Notes under the pieces: model-generated
Databases searched by the model: none
The model's input: the letters and a program-made list of their open reading frames with translations, nothing else
What the model was told of the DNA's origin: nothing
Shown here: positions 43,053 through 52,461 of the stretch, piece after piece
How positions within the stretch are numbered: the stretch's first letter is position 1
How the letters are laid out: every line of letters begins with the position of its first letter
Translations under genes and position numbers: made by a program
Source of the DNA: Streptomyces sp. NBC_01198
GTDB lineage: Bacteria > Actinomycetota > Actinomycetes > Streptomycetales > Streptomycetaceae
Assembly (NCBI RefSeq): GCF_036010485.1
Contig: NZ_CP108568.1
Coordinates: 1,240,001 to 1,304,000, forward strand
DNA length: 64,000 bases
Direction of reading: 5' to 3'

Positions 43053-44099
43053 GTGGAACGCGTCGTCCAGTTCACCGGCCCGCGCCAGGTCGAAGTCGCC
43101 GAGCACGGCACTGCCCCTCTGCCCCCCGGGCACCTCCGGGTCCGTACCCGGTTCTCCGGGGTCTCCGCGGGCACCGAACTCACCGCGTACCGGGGCACCA
43201 ACCCGTACCTGACCCGCACGTGGGACGCCGGGGCGCGCATCTTCCGCGAGGGCGCGGCAGGCATCGAGTACCCGGTCGCCGGCTGGGGCTACTCGGAGGT
43301 CGGTGAGGTGACGGAGGTCTCCCCCGAACTCGCCGGGACTCCGGGCCTGCCAAACGTCGGGGAACTGGTCTGGGGTATCTGGGGGCACCGCAGCGAGGGC
43401 ATCGTCCCCGTCGAGCGGATGATCGGCCACAGCCTGCCGGCCGGACTCGCACCGCTGGCCGCCACCTTCGCCCGGGTCGGCGCCATCGCCTACAACGCGG
43501 TGCTCGCCTCGGACATCCACGTGGGCGAGGACGTCGCCGTCTTCGGCCAGGGCGTCATCGGCCTGCTCACCACCCGCCTCGCCCAGCTCAACGGCGGCCG
43601 GGTCACCGCGGTCGACGCGCTCGACGTACGCCTCGCCACCGCCCGTAGCTACGGGGCGTCCGCCACCCTCAACGCCGTGGCCGGCGGGGTCGCGGAAGCG
43701 ATCAGGAACGCCACCGAGGGCCGCGGCGCCGACGTCGCCATCGAGATCAGCGGCGTCTACCCCGCGCTCCACGAGGCGCTCCGCTCGGTCACCGTCGGCG
43801 GCCGGGTCGTCGCCTCCGGCTTCTACCAGGGCGACGGGGTCGGGCTGCGGCTCGGCGACGAGTTCCACCACAACCGCGTCCAACTGATCTGCTCGCAGAT
43901 AGGCGGGGTGCCCCCGCAGCTGGCCGGACGCTGGACCGTCGAACGGCTCCAGCGCACCTTCCTCACCCTGGTCGCCGAGGGACTGGTCGATGTGACGTCC
44001 CTGGTGAGTCACGTCGTCCCCGCCACTGACGCGTCCGACGCCTACGTACTGCTGGACGAGCGTCCCTCCGACGCCCTCCAGGTCGTTCTGGAATTCTGA
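43053..44099 (+). CDS. Medium-chain (zinc-type) dehydrogenase lacking the usual catalytic Cys
   Basis: A 348-residue protein from GTG 43053 with GGAG upstream. It has the MDR layout: N-terminal catalytic domain, then a Rossmann segment VAVFGQGVIGLLTTRLAQL (about 168-186) and VTAVDALDVRLATARSYGAS. Where alcohol dehydrogenases have GxCGTD, this protein has SGVSAGTELTAYRG, as in a subgroup related to bacteriochlorophyllide dehydrogenase; the zinc Cys is absent. It probably oxidises a sugar hydroxyl with NAD(P). First gene of a four-gene operon. Confidence 0.8.
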   Translation: MERVVQFTGPRQVEVAEHGTAPLPPGHLRVRTRFSGVSAGTELTAYRGTNPYLTRTWDAGARIFREGAAGIEYPVAGWGYSEVGEVTEVSPELAGTPGLPNVGELVWGIWGHRSEGIVPVERMIGHSLPAGLAPLAATFARVGAIAYNAVLASDIHVGEDVAVFGQGVIGLLTTRLAQLNGGRVTAVDALDVRLATARSYGASATLNAVAGGVAEAIRNATEGRGADVAIEISGVYPALHEALRSVTVGGRVVASGFYQGDGVGLRLGDEFHHNRVQLICSQIGGVPPQLAGRWTVERLQRTFLTLVAEGLVDVTSLVSHVVPATDASDAYVLLDERPSDALQVVLEF

Positions 44100-44116
44100 A
44101 AGGCCGCTGATCCCTG

Positions 44117-44917
44117 ATGCTCAAGACCGCCTGCCAGGAGCAGCTGCTGCCCGGAGACAGCCTCCAGGAGAAGTGGGAGTTCGCACAGAACGCCGGCTTC
44201 GACGGCATCGAGCTGCGCGCCAAGGGCGACCTGCACTTCGAGGGCCGGCTGCCCGAACTGCGGACCGCCGCCGCGGACGGCGTCGTCATGCCGACCGTCT
44301 GCGTGGACATGCTGCACTTCTTCGGCGCTTTCGACGCCGGCCTGCGCCGCGACGCCATCGACCAGATGAAGTCCCAGCTCACGGTGATCGCTGAGCTGGG
44401 CGGACTCGGCGCGCAGACCCCGGCCTCGTACGGGATGTTCTCCCGCCGCCTGCCCCCCTTCGAACCGCCGCGCGGCGAGGAGGAGGAGCGCACCGTCCTG
44501 CTCGAAGGGCTCACCGAACTCGGCGAGCACGCCCGCGCCCAGGGCGTCGCCCTCTTCCTCGAACCGCTCAACCGGTACGAGGACCACATGGTCAACCGGC
44601 TCGGGCAGGCCGTGGACCTGATCGGCGAGGTCGGCCTTGACTCGGTGAAGATCGGCATCGACAGCTACCACATGAACATCGAGGAGGCCGATCCCGCGGC
44701 CGCGATCCTCGCCGCCGCGCCCTACATCGGCCACGCGCAGGTCAGCGACTCCAACCGGTTCCAGCCCGGCGCGGGACACCTGGACTGGCCGGCCTGGCTC
44801 GGCGCCCTGCACGCCATCGGATACGACGGCTACCTCGCCGCCGAGTGCCGGCTGACCGGCGACCCGGTCGCCGCCGTCCGCTCCATCCCCGGCTTCCTGC
44901 GCAGGTCGGGCGCGTGA
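44117..44917 (+). CDS. Sugar phosphate isomerase/epimerase-like TIM barrel
   Basis: A 266-residue protein from ATG 44117. The pattern matches AP-endonuclease-2/xylose-isomerase-like barrels: WEFAQNAGFDGIELRAKGDL, ALFLEPLNRYEDHMVNRLGQ with the metal Glu, VKIGIDSYHMNIEE with Asp/His, and YLAAECRLTGD with the last metal Glu. Members are isomerases, epimerases, or 3-keto-glycoside lyases. Its place between an oxidoreductase and glycosidases makes any of these possible. Confidence 0.85.
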   Translation: MLKTACQEQLLPGDSLQEKWEFAQNAGFDGIELRAKGDLHFEGRLPELRTAAADGVVMPTVCVDMLHFFGAFDAGLRRDAIDQMKSQLTVIAELGGLGAQTPASYGMFSRRLPPFEPPRGEEEERTVLLEGLTELGEHARAQGVALFLEPLNRYEDHMVNRLGQAVDLIGEVGLDSVKIGIDSYHMNIEEADPAAAILAAAPYIGHAQVSDSNRFQPGAGHLDWPAWLGALHAIGYDGYLAAECRLTGDPVAAVRSIPGFLRRSGA

Positions 44918-46287
44918 CGACGAGCACCCTGGACTCCCCGATGACACCGCGGGCCGCCCAGTCGGACACCGCGCGTCGCCGGTTGCGCGACGCCGCGGTC
45001 CGCGTGCTGCTCACCAACTGGACCGGCGGCTCGACCGTCCCCTCGGCGAGCCTCTACCCGCACCAGTGGAGCTGGGACTCCGCGTTCGTCGCCATCGGGC
45101 TGCGCCACCTCTCGCCGCGCAGGGCGCAGCGGGAACTGGAGACCCTCTTCGGCGCGCAGTGGGACGACGGCCGGGTGCCGCACATCGTCTTCAATGCCGC
45201 GATACCGCTCGACGCCTACTTCCCGAGCCCGGACTTCTGGCGGTCCGGCGCGGCGGGGCGGGCGGCCGGCGCGCCGCGCGGCATCGAGACCTCGGGGCTG
45301 GTACAACCCCCCGTGCACGCGATGGCCGCCTGGCTCGTCCACGAGTCCGACCCGGAGACCTCCGCCCGCCGGGGATTCCTGCGCCGGCTGTATCCGCGGC
45401 TGACCGCGTGGCACGACTACCTGGCGACCCACCGCGACCTCGCGGGGCACGGCCTGGCCGGCGTGGTGCACCCGTGGGAGCCGGGCATGGACAACAGCCC
45501 GTGCTGGGATGGCCCGTTGTCCCGGATCGACCCCGCTCCGGCCTCGTCGTTCCGGCGCGCGGACCTCGCCCACGGGGCCGCGGCGGACCGGCCCACGGAC
45601 CTCGACTACGGGCGCTACGTGCGCCTCGCCGCCGGCTACCGCGACCGCGCCTACCGGGACGGCGGCGCCCCGCATCCCTTCGCCGTCGAGGACCCCGGCT
45701 TCAACGCCCTCTACATCGTCTCCGAGCACGCCCTCGCCTCCATCGCCGAGGCGCTCGGCAAGGACCCCCTCCCGCACCGCGCCCGGGCCCGTGCCCTCAC
45801 CGACGCCCTGGTGGAGCGGCTGTGGGAGCCGGAGGCCGGGATGTTCCTCAGCCGCGACCTCCGGGCCGGGGCGCTGATCGCCGAGCGCAGCGTCAGCGGA
45901 CTGCTGCCCCTGCTCGTGCCGGAGCTGCCGCAAGCGCTCGTCGAGGCGCTGCTGCACACCGTCACCGGGGAGCACTTCGGCCTCGGCTCGACCACCGCGC
46001 TCGTGCCCAGCTACGACCTGCGCGGCCTCGCGTTCGACTCGTCGCGCTACTGGCGCGGCCCCGCCTGGTTCAACGTGAACTGGGCGATCGAGCGCGGTCT
46101 GCGCCAGTACGGGGCGGTACGCCTCGCCGACGCGCTGCGGCAGGCGGTCCTCGCCTCGGGCGGCGCATCCGGCTTCGCGGAGTACGTCGACCCGCGCACC
46201 GGCCGGGCCCGCGGCATGACCGACTTCAGCTGGACGGCGGCGGCCGTCCTGGATCTGCTGGCCACCGCGCCGGAGGGAACACCATGA
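44914..46287 (+). CDS. GH63-like glycoside hydrolase (mannosylglycerate-hydrolase type)
   Basis: A 457-residue protein from GTG 44914, overlapping the previous stop (GTGA). The alpha/alpha barrel motifs of the GH63/MGH group are present: YPHQWSWDSAFVAIGLRHL, VHPWEPGMDNSPCWDGPL, and YWRGPAWFNVNWAIERGLRQ. The Asp in WEPGMDNSPCWD is the expected general acid region. There is no signal peptide, so it works on imported sugar. Known relatives cleave glucosyl- or mannosyl-glycerate and similar compatible solutes. Confidence 0.8.
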   Translation: MTTSTLDSPMTPRAAQSDTARRRLRDAAVRVLLTNWTGGSTVPSASLYPHQWSWDSAFVAIGLRHLSPRRAQRELETLFGAQWDDGRVPHIVFNAAIPLDAYFPSPDFWRSGAAGRAAGAPRGIETSGLVQPPVHAMAAWLVHESDPETSARRGFLRRLYPRLTAWHDYLATHRDLAGHGLAGVVHPWEPGMDNSPCWDGPLSRIDPAPASSFRRADLAHGAAADRPTDLDYGRYVRLAAGYRDRAYRDGGAPHPFAVEDPGFNALYIVSEHALASIAEALGKDPLPHRARARALTDALVERLWEPEAGMFLSRDLRAGALIAERSVSGLLPLLVPELPQALVEALLHTVTGEHFGLGSTTALVPSYDLRGLAFDSSRYWRGPAWFNVNWAIERGLRQYGAVRLADALRQAVLASGGASGFAEYVDPRTGRARGMTDFSWTAAAVLDLLATAPEGTP

Positions 46288-48278
46288 AGCAAGAAGGCCG
46301 GCTGCTCGTCCACGCCGGTACGTTCGCGGTTCTCGGACCCGGCGGCGACGTGCACGGCAGGGGTGGCAGCACCCCGGACGGCCTGTTCGTCCGCGACGCC
46401 AGGCACCTGAGCCGGTGGCGTCTGACCGTCGACGGCGCCGAACCCACCGTGCTGGTCGCCGCGGCGCAGGACGGCGGCGTGATCGTGGTGACCCCCGCGG
46501 GGACCCGGGACGAGCCGCCCGGCTGCACGCTCTTCCGCCGGCAGGCGCTGCGCGAGGGGCGGCTGACCGAGGCGATCACGGTCGTCAGCAACGTGGCCCG
46601 TCCCACCCGGGTGGCGATCGCCTTCCACGCCGACGCCGACTTCGCCGACCAGTTCGAACTGCGCTCGGACCACCGCGTCTACGACAAGCCCGGTGCCGTC
46701 CGTACGGCGGGCAGCGTCCCGGAAGGTGTCGTCTTCGACTACCGGCGGGACGCCTGGCACTCCTCCACCACGATCGCCGCGCGACCTGCGCCCGTGGTGA
46801 CCCAGCCGCGTCCGGAGCGCAGCGAGCGCGTACTGACCTGGCACCTCGACCTCCCCGCCCACGGCAGCGCCGAACTGACCGTCACGGTCGCCGGCCTGGC
46901 GCACGGGGCCCGGCGGTCCGGCGGCGCGCTCCCCGACGACCCGGCCGCCGTGGAAGAGCACGTCACCCGCGAGAGGTGTGAATTCACCCGCGACGGCGTC
47001 CCCGCCGGCCCCGGAGTGACAGTGGGCGACGGCTCGGACCTGGCCCGCGCCTGCGCGCGCGGGCTGGACGACCTGGCCCGGCTGCTCGTCCCCGCCACCG
47101 GACCCGACGGGGAGGAGGTCCACGTCCCCGGCGCCGGAGTGCCCTGGTTCCTCACCCTGTTCGGCCGGGACTCCCTGCTTACGTCGTACTTCGCGCTCCC
47201 CTACCGGCCGGGGCTCGCCCACGACACGCTGCGCGCACTGGCCGCCACCCAGGCCGTGGACCACGACCCCGCACGCGGTGCCGAGCCCGGGAAGATCGTC
47301 CACGAGATCCGGCACGGTGAGCTCGCGCACTTCGGCCAGGTGCCCTACGGCCGCTACTACGGCTCGGTCGACAGCACCCCCCTCTTCCTGGTCCTGCTGC
47401 ACGCCCACGCGGAGCGGACCGGCGACCCCGCGCTGGCCCGACGCCTGGAAGCGCACGCCCGCGCCGCCGTGAACTGGATGTTTTGCCACGGCGGGCTGGA
47501 CGCGCACGGCTACCTCGTCTACGAGGCCGACCGGGGCGGACTGCTCAACCAGAACTGGAAGGACTCGGCCGGCGCGGTCTGCTTCCGCGACGGCACCCAG
47601 GCCGCCGGCGCCATCGCCGTCTCCGAGGTGCAGGGTTACGCTTACGACGCGCTCCGCAGGACCGCCGGCCTCGCCCGCGACGTCTGGCACGACCTCGCCT
47701 GGGCACGCCGGCTCGAAGGTGCCGCCGAGGCGTTGCGGGACCGGTTCCGCGCGGACTTCTGGATGCCGGACGCGGACTTCCCTGCCCTCGCCCTGGACGG
47801 TGACGGCCGCCGGGTCGACGTGCTCGCCTCGGACGCCGGGCACCTGCTGTGGTCGGGCCTGCTCGACCCCGAGGACGCCGCAGCGGTGGGGCGGCGGCTG
47901 CTCGAGTCCGACTTCTTCTCCGGCTGGGGCATCAGGACCCTCGCCTCCGGCCAGCCGCCGTACCACCCGCTGTCGTACCACCGGGGCAGCATCTGGCCGC
48001 ACGACAACGCGCTCATCGTTCTCGGACTGGCCGCGAACGGCCTGCACGAGGCGGCCGCGACGGTCACCGCCGGACTGCTCGACGCCGCGGCCGCCTCGGA
48101 CCACCGCCTGCCCGAAGTCATCTCCGGCTACCCCCGCGAGGGCACCCAGGGCGCCGTCCCCTACCCCCACGCCAACTCCCCCCAGGCCTGGGCGGCCGCC
48201 ACCCCCCTCGCCCTCCTCACCGCCACAATACCGCCGAAGGCTCAGCGGGGGCAGGGGCGGGGCGTTCGCCGCCCTTAG
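46284..48278 (+). CDS. Glycogen-debranching-type amylo-alpha-1,6-glucosidase-like protein
   Basis: A 664-residue protein from ATG 46284, overlapping the GH63-like stop (ATGA). The N-terminal beta domain (FAVLGPGGDVHGRGGSTPDG, LFVRDARHLSRWRLTVDG) is the glycogen-debranching N-terminal domain; the rest is an alpha/alpha barrel: GVPWFLTLFGRDSLLTSYFA, YGSVDSTPLFLVLLHAHAE, LLNQNWKDSAGAVCF and YHRGSIWPHDNALIVLGLA. Cytoplasmic. It probably removes alpha-linked residues from the imported oligosaccharide. Last gene of the operon. Confidence 0.85.
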   Translation: MKQEGRLLVHAGTFAVLGPGGDVHGRGGSTPDGLFVRDARHLSRWRLTVDGAEPTVLVAAAQDGGVIVVTPAGTRDEPPGCTLFRRQALREGRLTEAITVVSNVARPTRVAIAFHADADFADQFELRSDHRVYDKPGAVRTAGSVPEGVVFDYRRDAWHSSTTIAARPAPVVTQPRPERSERVLTWHLDLPAHGSAELTVTVAGLAHGARRSGGALPDDPAAVEEHVTRERCEFTRDGVPAGPGVTVGDGSDLARACARGLDDLARLLVPATGPDGEEVHVPGAGVPWFLTLFGRDSLLTSYFALPYRPGLAHDTLRALAATQAVDHDPARGAEPGKIVHEIRHGELAHFGQVPYGRYYGSVDSTPLFLVLLHAHAERTGDPALARRLEAHARAAVNWMFCHGGLDAHGYLVYEADRGGLLNQNWKDSAGAVCFRDGTQAAGAIAVSEVQGYAYDALRRTAGLARDVWHDLAWARRLEGAAEALRDRFRADFWMPDADFPALALDGDGRRVDVLASDAGHLLWSGLLDPEDAAAVGRRLLESDFFSGWGIRTLASGQPPYHPLSYHRGSIWPHDNALIVLGLAANGLHEAAATVTAGLLDAAAASDHRLPEVISGYPREGTQGAVPYPHANSPQAWAAATPLALLTATIPPKAQRGQGRGVRRP

Positions 48279-48338
48279 ACCGTGTCCTGTGCGGCGATGG
48301 GTCCGCTGTTCGTACGACACCTCGTTCGGACCACGAGG

Positions 48339-49295
48339 TCAAAGATCAAGCTGGCGCAGGCCGAAGCATGTGCGCAGGTGGCGGGCCGCCTGCGTGGTGG
48401 CGGTGGTCGCGGCGTCCACCACGCCGGCCATGGCGAAGAAGCCGTGCACCATGCCCGGGTAGCGGGTGAGTTCCACCGGCACCCCGGCCGCCGCGAGTCG
48501 GCGGGCGTACGCCTCGCCCTGGTCGCGCAGCGGATCGTATTCCGCGGTGATGACCAGAGCCGGCGGCAGCCCGCCCAGGTCATCCGCCCGCAGCGGGGAC
48601 GCCAGCGGGTCGGCGGCGTCCGCAGGGTTCGCGAGGTAGTGGCGGGTGTACCAGGCCACCGAGTGGAGGTTGAACAGCCATGGGTCGGCGTTGTCGCGCA
48701 TCGACGCGTCGTCGGCCAGCTGGTCGGTGTTGGGGTACACCAGCAGCTGGCCGACCAGTTGGACGGCGGCGTCGCCACGGGCCAGCAGCGTCACCGCCGC
48801 CGCCAGGTTGCCGCCCGCGCTGTCGCCGCCGACCGCGATCCGCCCGGGGTCCGCGCCGATCTCCGCCGCGTGCGCGGCGACCCAGCGCAGGGCCGTATGG
48901 CAGTCGTGAACGGCCGCCGGGAAAGGGTGTTCCGGCGCGAGGCGGTACCCGACGGTCGCGACCAGGCAGCCGGCCTCCGCGGCCAGCGTCCGGCACAGGA
49001 TGTCGGCGGTGTCGATGCTGCCGAGCGTCCACCCGCCGCCGAAGTAGTAGAGCAGCAAGGGGAGTTGCCGCTCCGCGCGCGGCCGGTACACCCGCAGCGC
49101 CAACTCCCCGCCGGGCCCGGGAATCACCCGGTCGGCGACGTCGTACAGCTGTCGCGCGCCGCCCCCGGCCGCCCGTATCGCGGCCAGATCAGCGGCCCTG
49201 GCCTGCTCGACGGACAGGGTGTACAGCGGCGCCTCACCATCGCGGGCCCGCTGCTCGCGCAGGGCCAGGATCTGGGGGTCGAGCGGCATGTCCAT
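48339..49295 (-). CDS. Alpha/beta hydrolase of the hormone-sensitive-lipase family
   Basis: A 318-residue protein from ATG 49295. The nucleophile is Ser in AVGGDSAGGNLAAAV, the acid Asp in ITAEYDPLRDQGEAYA and the His in YPGMVHGFFAMA. The oxyanion loop reads LLYYFGGGWTLG; the usual first residue is His (HGGG), here Phe. It lies 18 bases after the PPTase stop, on the same strand, so it may be the distal gene of the biosynthetic operon and release or modify the product, or simply a neighbour. Confidence 0.8.
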   Translation of the reverse strand: MDMPLDPQILALREQRARDGEAPLYTLSVEQARAADLAAIRAAGGGARQLYDVADRVIPGPGGELALRVYRPRAERQLPLLLYYFGGGWTLGSIDTADILCRTLAAEAGCLVATVGYRLAPEHPFPAAVHDCHTALRWVAAHAAEIGADPGRIAVGGDSAGGNLAAAVTLLARGDAAVQLVGQLLVYPNTDQLADDASMRDNADPWLFNLHSVAWYTRHYLANPADAADPLASPLRADDLGGLPPALVITAEYDPLRDQGEAYARRLAAAGVPVELTRYPGMVHGFFAMAGVVDAATTATTQAARHLRTCFGLRQLDL

Positions 49296-49313
49296 ACCTC
49301 CGGGATGGGGTGG

Positions 49314-50021
49314 TCACGGGGCGTGGCCCGGCCAGGTCCACTGATGTGGGGTGACCTGGAATTCCGCGTGGCCGGCGAGGGCGAGGGCGGCGCGGTAGCC
49401 GGGTGGGGCGGGGAGCGGGGTGACACGGTAGGCGGCTGCCCAGGCGTTCTCGGGGCGGGGGGCCGCCGGGGGCACGGTGGGCGTCACCGGCACGCGCAAA
49501 CCCTCGGTGAGCCGGCCCCCATGAGCCTTGACCAGGGCCTCCTTACGTGCCCAGAGGTCGGCGAAGAGGGCGGCGCGGCTCGCGGCGTCCGGGGTCCCGC
49601 GGACGGACGCGGCCTCCTCCGGGGAGAAGTAGCGGTGTGCCATCGCGTCGGCGGCCAGGTGGGGAAGCACGCGCTGGACGTCGACGCCCACCGGGCGGGA
49701 CGCGGTGAGCGCGACCACGGCGAAGTCGCCGGAGTGCGAGAGGTTGACCCGGGCGCCGCACCAGCGTCCGGCCAGCTCGGGTTTGCCGTGCGGCCCGCGT
49801 ACCCAGCGGATCTCGCGTGCGGGGGCGCCGAGGTGTGCGGCGACGATCAGGCGGAGGGCGCCGTGCGCCACGACGTAGCGGCGCCGGTCGTCCGCAGAGC
49901 GGTAGGCGTCCGCACGCGCGCGTTCCCCCGCGTCGAGCAGGGCGAGCAGGCCGCTCAGCACCCGCTCCGCCCGCTGGTCGGGCACCAGCCACACGTCGAC
50001 CTCGTCCAGGGCGCCGGTCAC
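49314..50021 (-). CDS. Sfp-type 4'-phosphopantetheinyl transferase
   Basis: A 235-residue protein from GTG 50021, overlapping the aminotransferase stop (GTGA). Conserved motifs are visible: RWVRGPHGKPELAG, VNLSHSGDFAVVAL, RPVGVDVQRV with magnesium Asp residues, and LWARKEALVKAHGG with the catalytic Glu/Lys. It loads coenzyme-A-derived arms on carrier proteins, most simply the ACP encoded at 53390. Its presence supports the view that this operon is a self-contained assembly line. Confidence 0.9.
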   Translation of the reverse strand: MTGALDEVDVWLVPDQRAERVLSGLLALLDAGERARADAYRSADDRRRYVVAHGALRLIVAAHLGAPAREIRWVRGPHGKPELAGRWCGARVNLSHSGDFAVVALTASRPVGVDVQRVLPHLAADAMAHRYFSPEEAASVRGTPDAASRAALFADLWARKEALVKAHGGRLTEGLRVPVTPTVPPAAPRPENAWAAAYRVTPLPAPPGYRAALALAGHAEFQVTPHQWTWPGHAP

Positions 50022-51331
50022 CGCGGGTCCCCCCGGTCCCGCACCAGCGCTGCCAGCCGGCGTACGCCCTCCCCTATGCGTTCCGGCGCAAGCGCACTGC
50101 ACGACAGCCGGATCGCCCGCCGCCCTCCGCCGCCGGGCCGCTCGCCGGAGCCGGGACCGTAGAAGAAGCTCATCGGCGTCCACAGCACCCCGTAGTCCCG
50201 CCCCGAGCGTTCGAGCATCGCCTCGTCCGCGGTCAGCGGCACGTCGAGCACGGCGAAGAACCCGCCCGCGGGGGCGTTCCAGCGGACTCGCGGGTCGCCC
50301 GCGAAGGACGTCGTCAATGCGGCGAGCAGCGTCCGCAGGTTGTGCCGGTAGAAGGCGGTCTTCTCCTTGCCCACCGCCCGCAGGCTGCATCCGGCCTCGA
50401 CGAGGATGCCGCCGATGACCGCCTGCGCCACCGGTGAGGTGTTCACCGTCAACAGACTCTTGACGGTGGACAGTTCCTCGGCGAGCAGGCTGCGCGTGCC
50501 GTCCGCACCGACCACCGTCTGGTCCGCGACCAGGAAGCCGACCCGCGCGCCGGGGAAGCAGGACTTGGCGAACGAACCCAGGTAGAGGACGCGTTGCCCG
50601 GTGTCCAGCGCCTTGAGCGTGGGCCGGGGTTGGTCGTCCAGGCCGAACAGCCCGTAGGGATCGTCCTCCAGGATCAGCAGGTCGGCCTCCGCCGCCACAT
50701 CGAGCAGGCGCCGCCTGGCGGCCACCGGCATCGAGGTGCCCGACGGGTTGGCGAAGCTCGGCACCACGTAGAGCGCGCGCGGCCGGCGTCCTGCGGCCCG
50801 TACCGCCGCCGCCACGCGCGCCACGGTCTCCGGGTCGAGCCCGTCCGCCGACTCCGGCACCGGGACGACCTCGACGCCGAGCAGCCGGGCGGCGCCGGTC
50901 AGTCCGACGTAGCAGGGCTCGACAGCGAGCACCACGTCACCGGGCCCCGCGCACAGGCCGCGCAGCGCGACGACCAAGGCCTCCTGGCAGCCGCTGGTGA
51001 CCATGACGGCCCGCTCGGGCACCTCGATGCCCTCGTCCACCACGAGCATCCGGGCGATCAGCGCGCCGAGATGGCCGTTGGTCCTTCCGTACTGGAGGAG
51101 CTGGCGCTGCCGCTGCTCCGGGGTGAGGCCGAGCCCTTCGAGATGGGCGAGGTAGCTGTGCAGATACCGGTCCAGGTCGTCGGTGGTGTGAAAGCCGTCG
51201 TAAGGGCGGCCCGCCGCAAGCGAGATCGCGTCGGGGAAGCGGGCGGCGACCTCGTTGAGGAAGTTCATCGCCGCCGACTCCGGGTCGGACACCGACGCAT
51301 GCAGGTCCCCGCGCGCCAACTCCACTGTCAT
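50018..51331 (-). CDS. hpgT: PLP-dependent aminotransferase, HpgT-like
   Basis: A 437-residue fold-type I aminotransferase from ATG 51331, overlapping the oxidase stop. Motifs: SLAAGRPYDGF, YGRTNGHLGALIAR, YVVPSFANPSGTSMPVAARR, ILEDDPYGLF and the Schiff-base Lys in YLGSFAKSCFPGARVGF. It matches the class that aminates 4-hydroxyphenylglyoxylate to 4-hydroxyphenylglycine with tyrosine as donor. The assignment to HpgT rests on the adjacent hydroxymandelate oxidase and the synthase at 60748. Confidence 0.75.
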   Translation of the reverse strand: MTVELARGDLHASVSDPESAAMNFLNEVAARFPDAISLAAGRPYDGFHTTDDLDRYLHSYLAHLEGLGLTPEQRQRQLLQYGRTNGHLGALIARMLVVDEGIEVPERAVMVTSGCQEALVVALRGLCAGPGDVVLAVEPCYVGLTGAARLLGVEVVPVPESADGLDPETVARVAAAVRAAGRRPRALYVVPSFANPSGTSMPVAARRRLLDVAAEADLLILEDDPYGLFGLDDQPRPTLKALDTGQRVLYLGSFAKSCFPGARVGFLVADQTVVGADGTRSLLAEELSTVKSLLTVNTSPVAQAVIGGILVEAGCSLRAVGKEKTAFYRHNLRTLLAALTTSFAGDPRVRWNAPAGGFFAVLDVPLTADEAMLERSGRDYGVLWTPMSFFYGPGSGERPGGGGRRAIRLSCSALAPERIGEGVRRLAALVRDRGDPR

Positions 51332-52461
51332 CGCCCCTCCGTTGCCGCTGCCACGGTTGACCGGTCGATCGATGCCAGGTCGGGTCGCCCGGCCAGCGCC
51401 ATCGTGTGGGCAAGCTCGTCGGTCGCCAGCCCCAGCACCCCGGCGACCCCGTCGGCTCCGCCCGCCGCCAGCCCCCACAGCACCGGGCGGCCCAGCAGGA
51501 CAGCGCGGGCGCCCAGTGCGAGGGCGGCGAAGGTGTCGGTGCCGCCGCGCACCCCGCCGTCGAGCAGTACCGGGCACGCGCCGCCGACCGCGTCGACCAC
51601 TTCGGCCAGCGCGCCAAGGCTCGCGGTCGCGCCGTCGAGCTGCCGGCCGCCGTGGTTGGAGACGATGACGGCGTCGGCGCCGTGCCGCACCGCGAGGAGC
51701 GCGTCCTCGGCGGTGAGGATGCCCTTGAGCACCAGCGGCAGGTCGCAACGGGACCGCAGCCACGCCAGGTCGGACCAGGTCACCGACGGGTCGACGGCCT
51801 CGGCGGCGTGTACGGCCAGCGCGGAACTCCCTGCGGCGGGGCGATGGGCGGCGGCTGTCACGGCCGCGTCGAGGTTGGCGGCGCGGATGCCGGGCCCGAG
51901 CGCGAAGCCGTTGCGCGCGTCCCGGTGCCTGCGGCCCAGCCGGGGCGCGTCCACGGTCAGGACGATCGCCCGGCAGCCCGCATCCGCGGCCCGGCGGACC
52001 AGCCCGGCCAGCACTTCGCGACTCCGCAGCCAGTACAGCTGGAACCACAGCGGCCCGGCCGCTGCGGCAGCGATGTCCTCCAGGGTACGGCTGGCGTAGA
52101 TGCTGACCACGAAGAGCGCTCCGGCCGTCCCGGCTCCCCGCGCGGTGGCGACCTCACCGTCCGGGTGCGCCAACCGGTGGTAGGCGGTGGGCGCCACACC
52201 CACCGGAGTCGCCAGCCGTGCCCCGAGCAGCTCCGTCCCGGTCTCGCAGCGCGTGACGTCCACCAGTACCCGGGGCCTCAGCACGACCCGCTCGAACGCC
52301 CGCCGGTTCGCGGCCACCGTCCGTTCGCTCTCCGCCCCTCCTTCCACGAAGTCCCAGACCACCGCGTCGAGCCGCCGCCGTGCGACCTGCTCATAATCAC
52401 CCAGCGTCGCGAGCACCCCCGGGGGCGCCTGGTCGGAGGTCGAGCGTACCGGGGGCGTCAC
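51328..52461 (-). CDS. hmo: FMN-dependent 4-hydroxymandelate oxidase-like enzyme
   Basis: A 377-residue protein from GTG 52461, overlapping the preceding stop. It is an alpha-hydroxyacid oxidase: VVWDFVEGGAESERTVAANR, PVGVAPTAYHRLAHPDGE, LVLKGILTAEDALLA, the active-site His in VIVSNHGGRQLDG, and FMN-phosphate binding in LLDGGVRGGTDTFAALALG. In the hydroxyphenylglycine pathway this step turns 4-hydroxymandelate into 4-hydroxyphenylglyoxylate. Chain length and pathway neighbours support that role over lactate oxidase. Confidence 0.8.
   Translation of the reverse strand: MTPPVRSTSDQAPPGVLATLGDYEQVARRRLDAVVWDFVEGGAESERTVAANRRAFERVVLRPRVLVDVTRCETGTELLGARLATPVGVAPTAYHRLAHPDGEVATARGAGTAGALFVVSIYASRTLEDIAAAAAGPLWFQLYWLRSREVLAGLVRRAADAGCRAIVLTVDAPRLGRRHRDARNGFALGPGIRAANLDAAVTAAAHRPAAGSSALAVHAAEAVDPSVTWSDLAWLRSRCDLPLVLKGILTAEDALLAVRHGADAVIVSNHGGRQLDGATASLGALAEVVDAVGGACPVLLDGGVRGGTDTFAALALGARAVLLGRPVLWGLAAGGADGVAGVLGLATDELAHTMALAGRPDLASIDRSTVAAATEGR

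Noticed and set aside
46047..48320. 757-codon minus-strand frame opposite the debranching-enzyme gene
   Set aside because: Typical high-GC antisense shadow without motifs, while the + strand frame has clear GH motifs and a four-base overlap with its neighbour.
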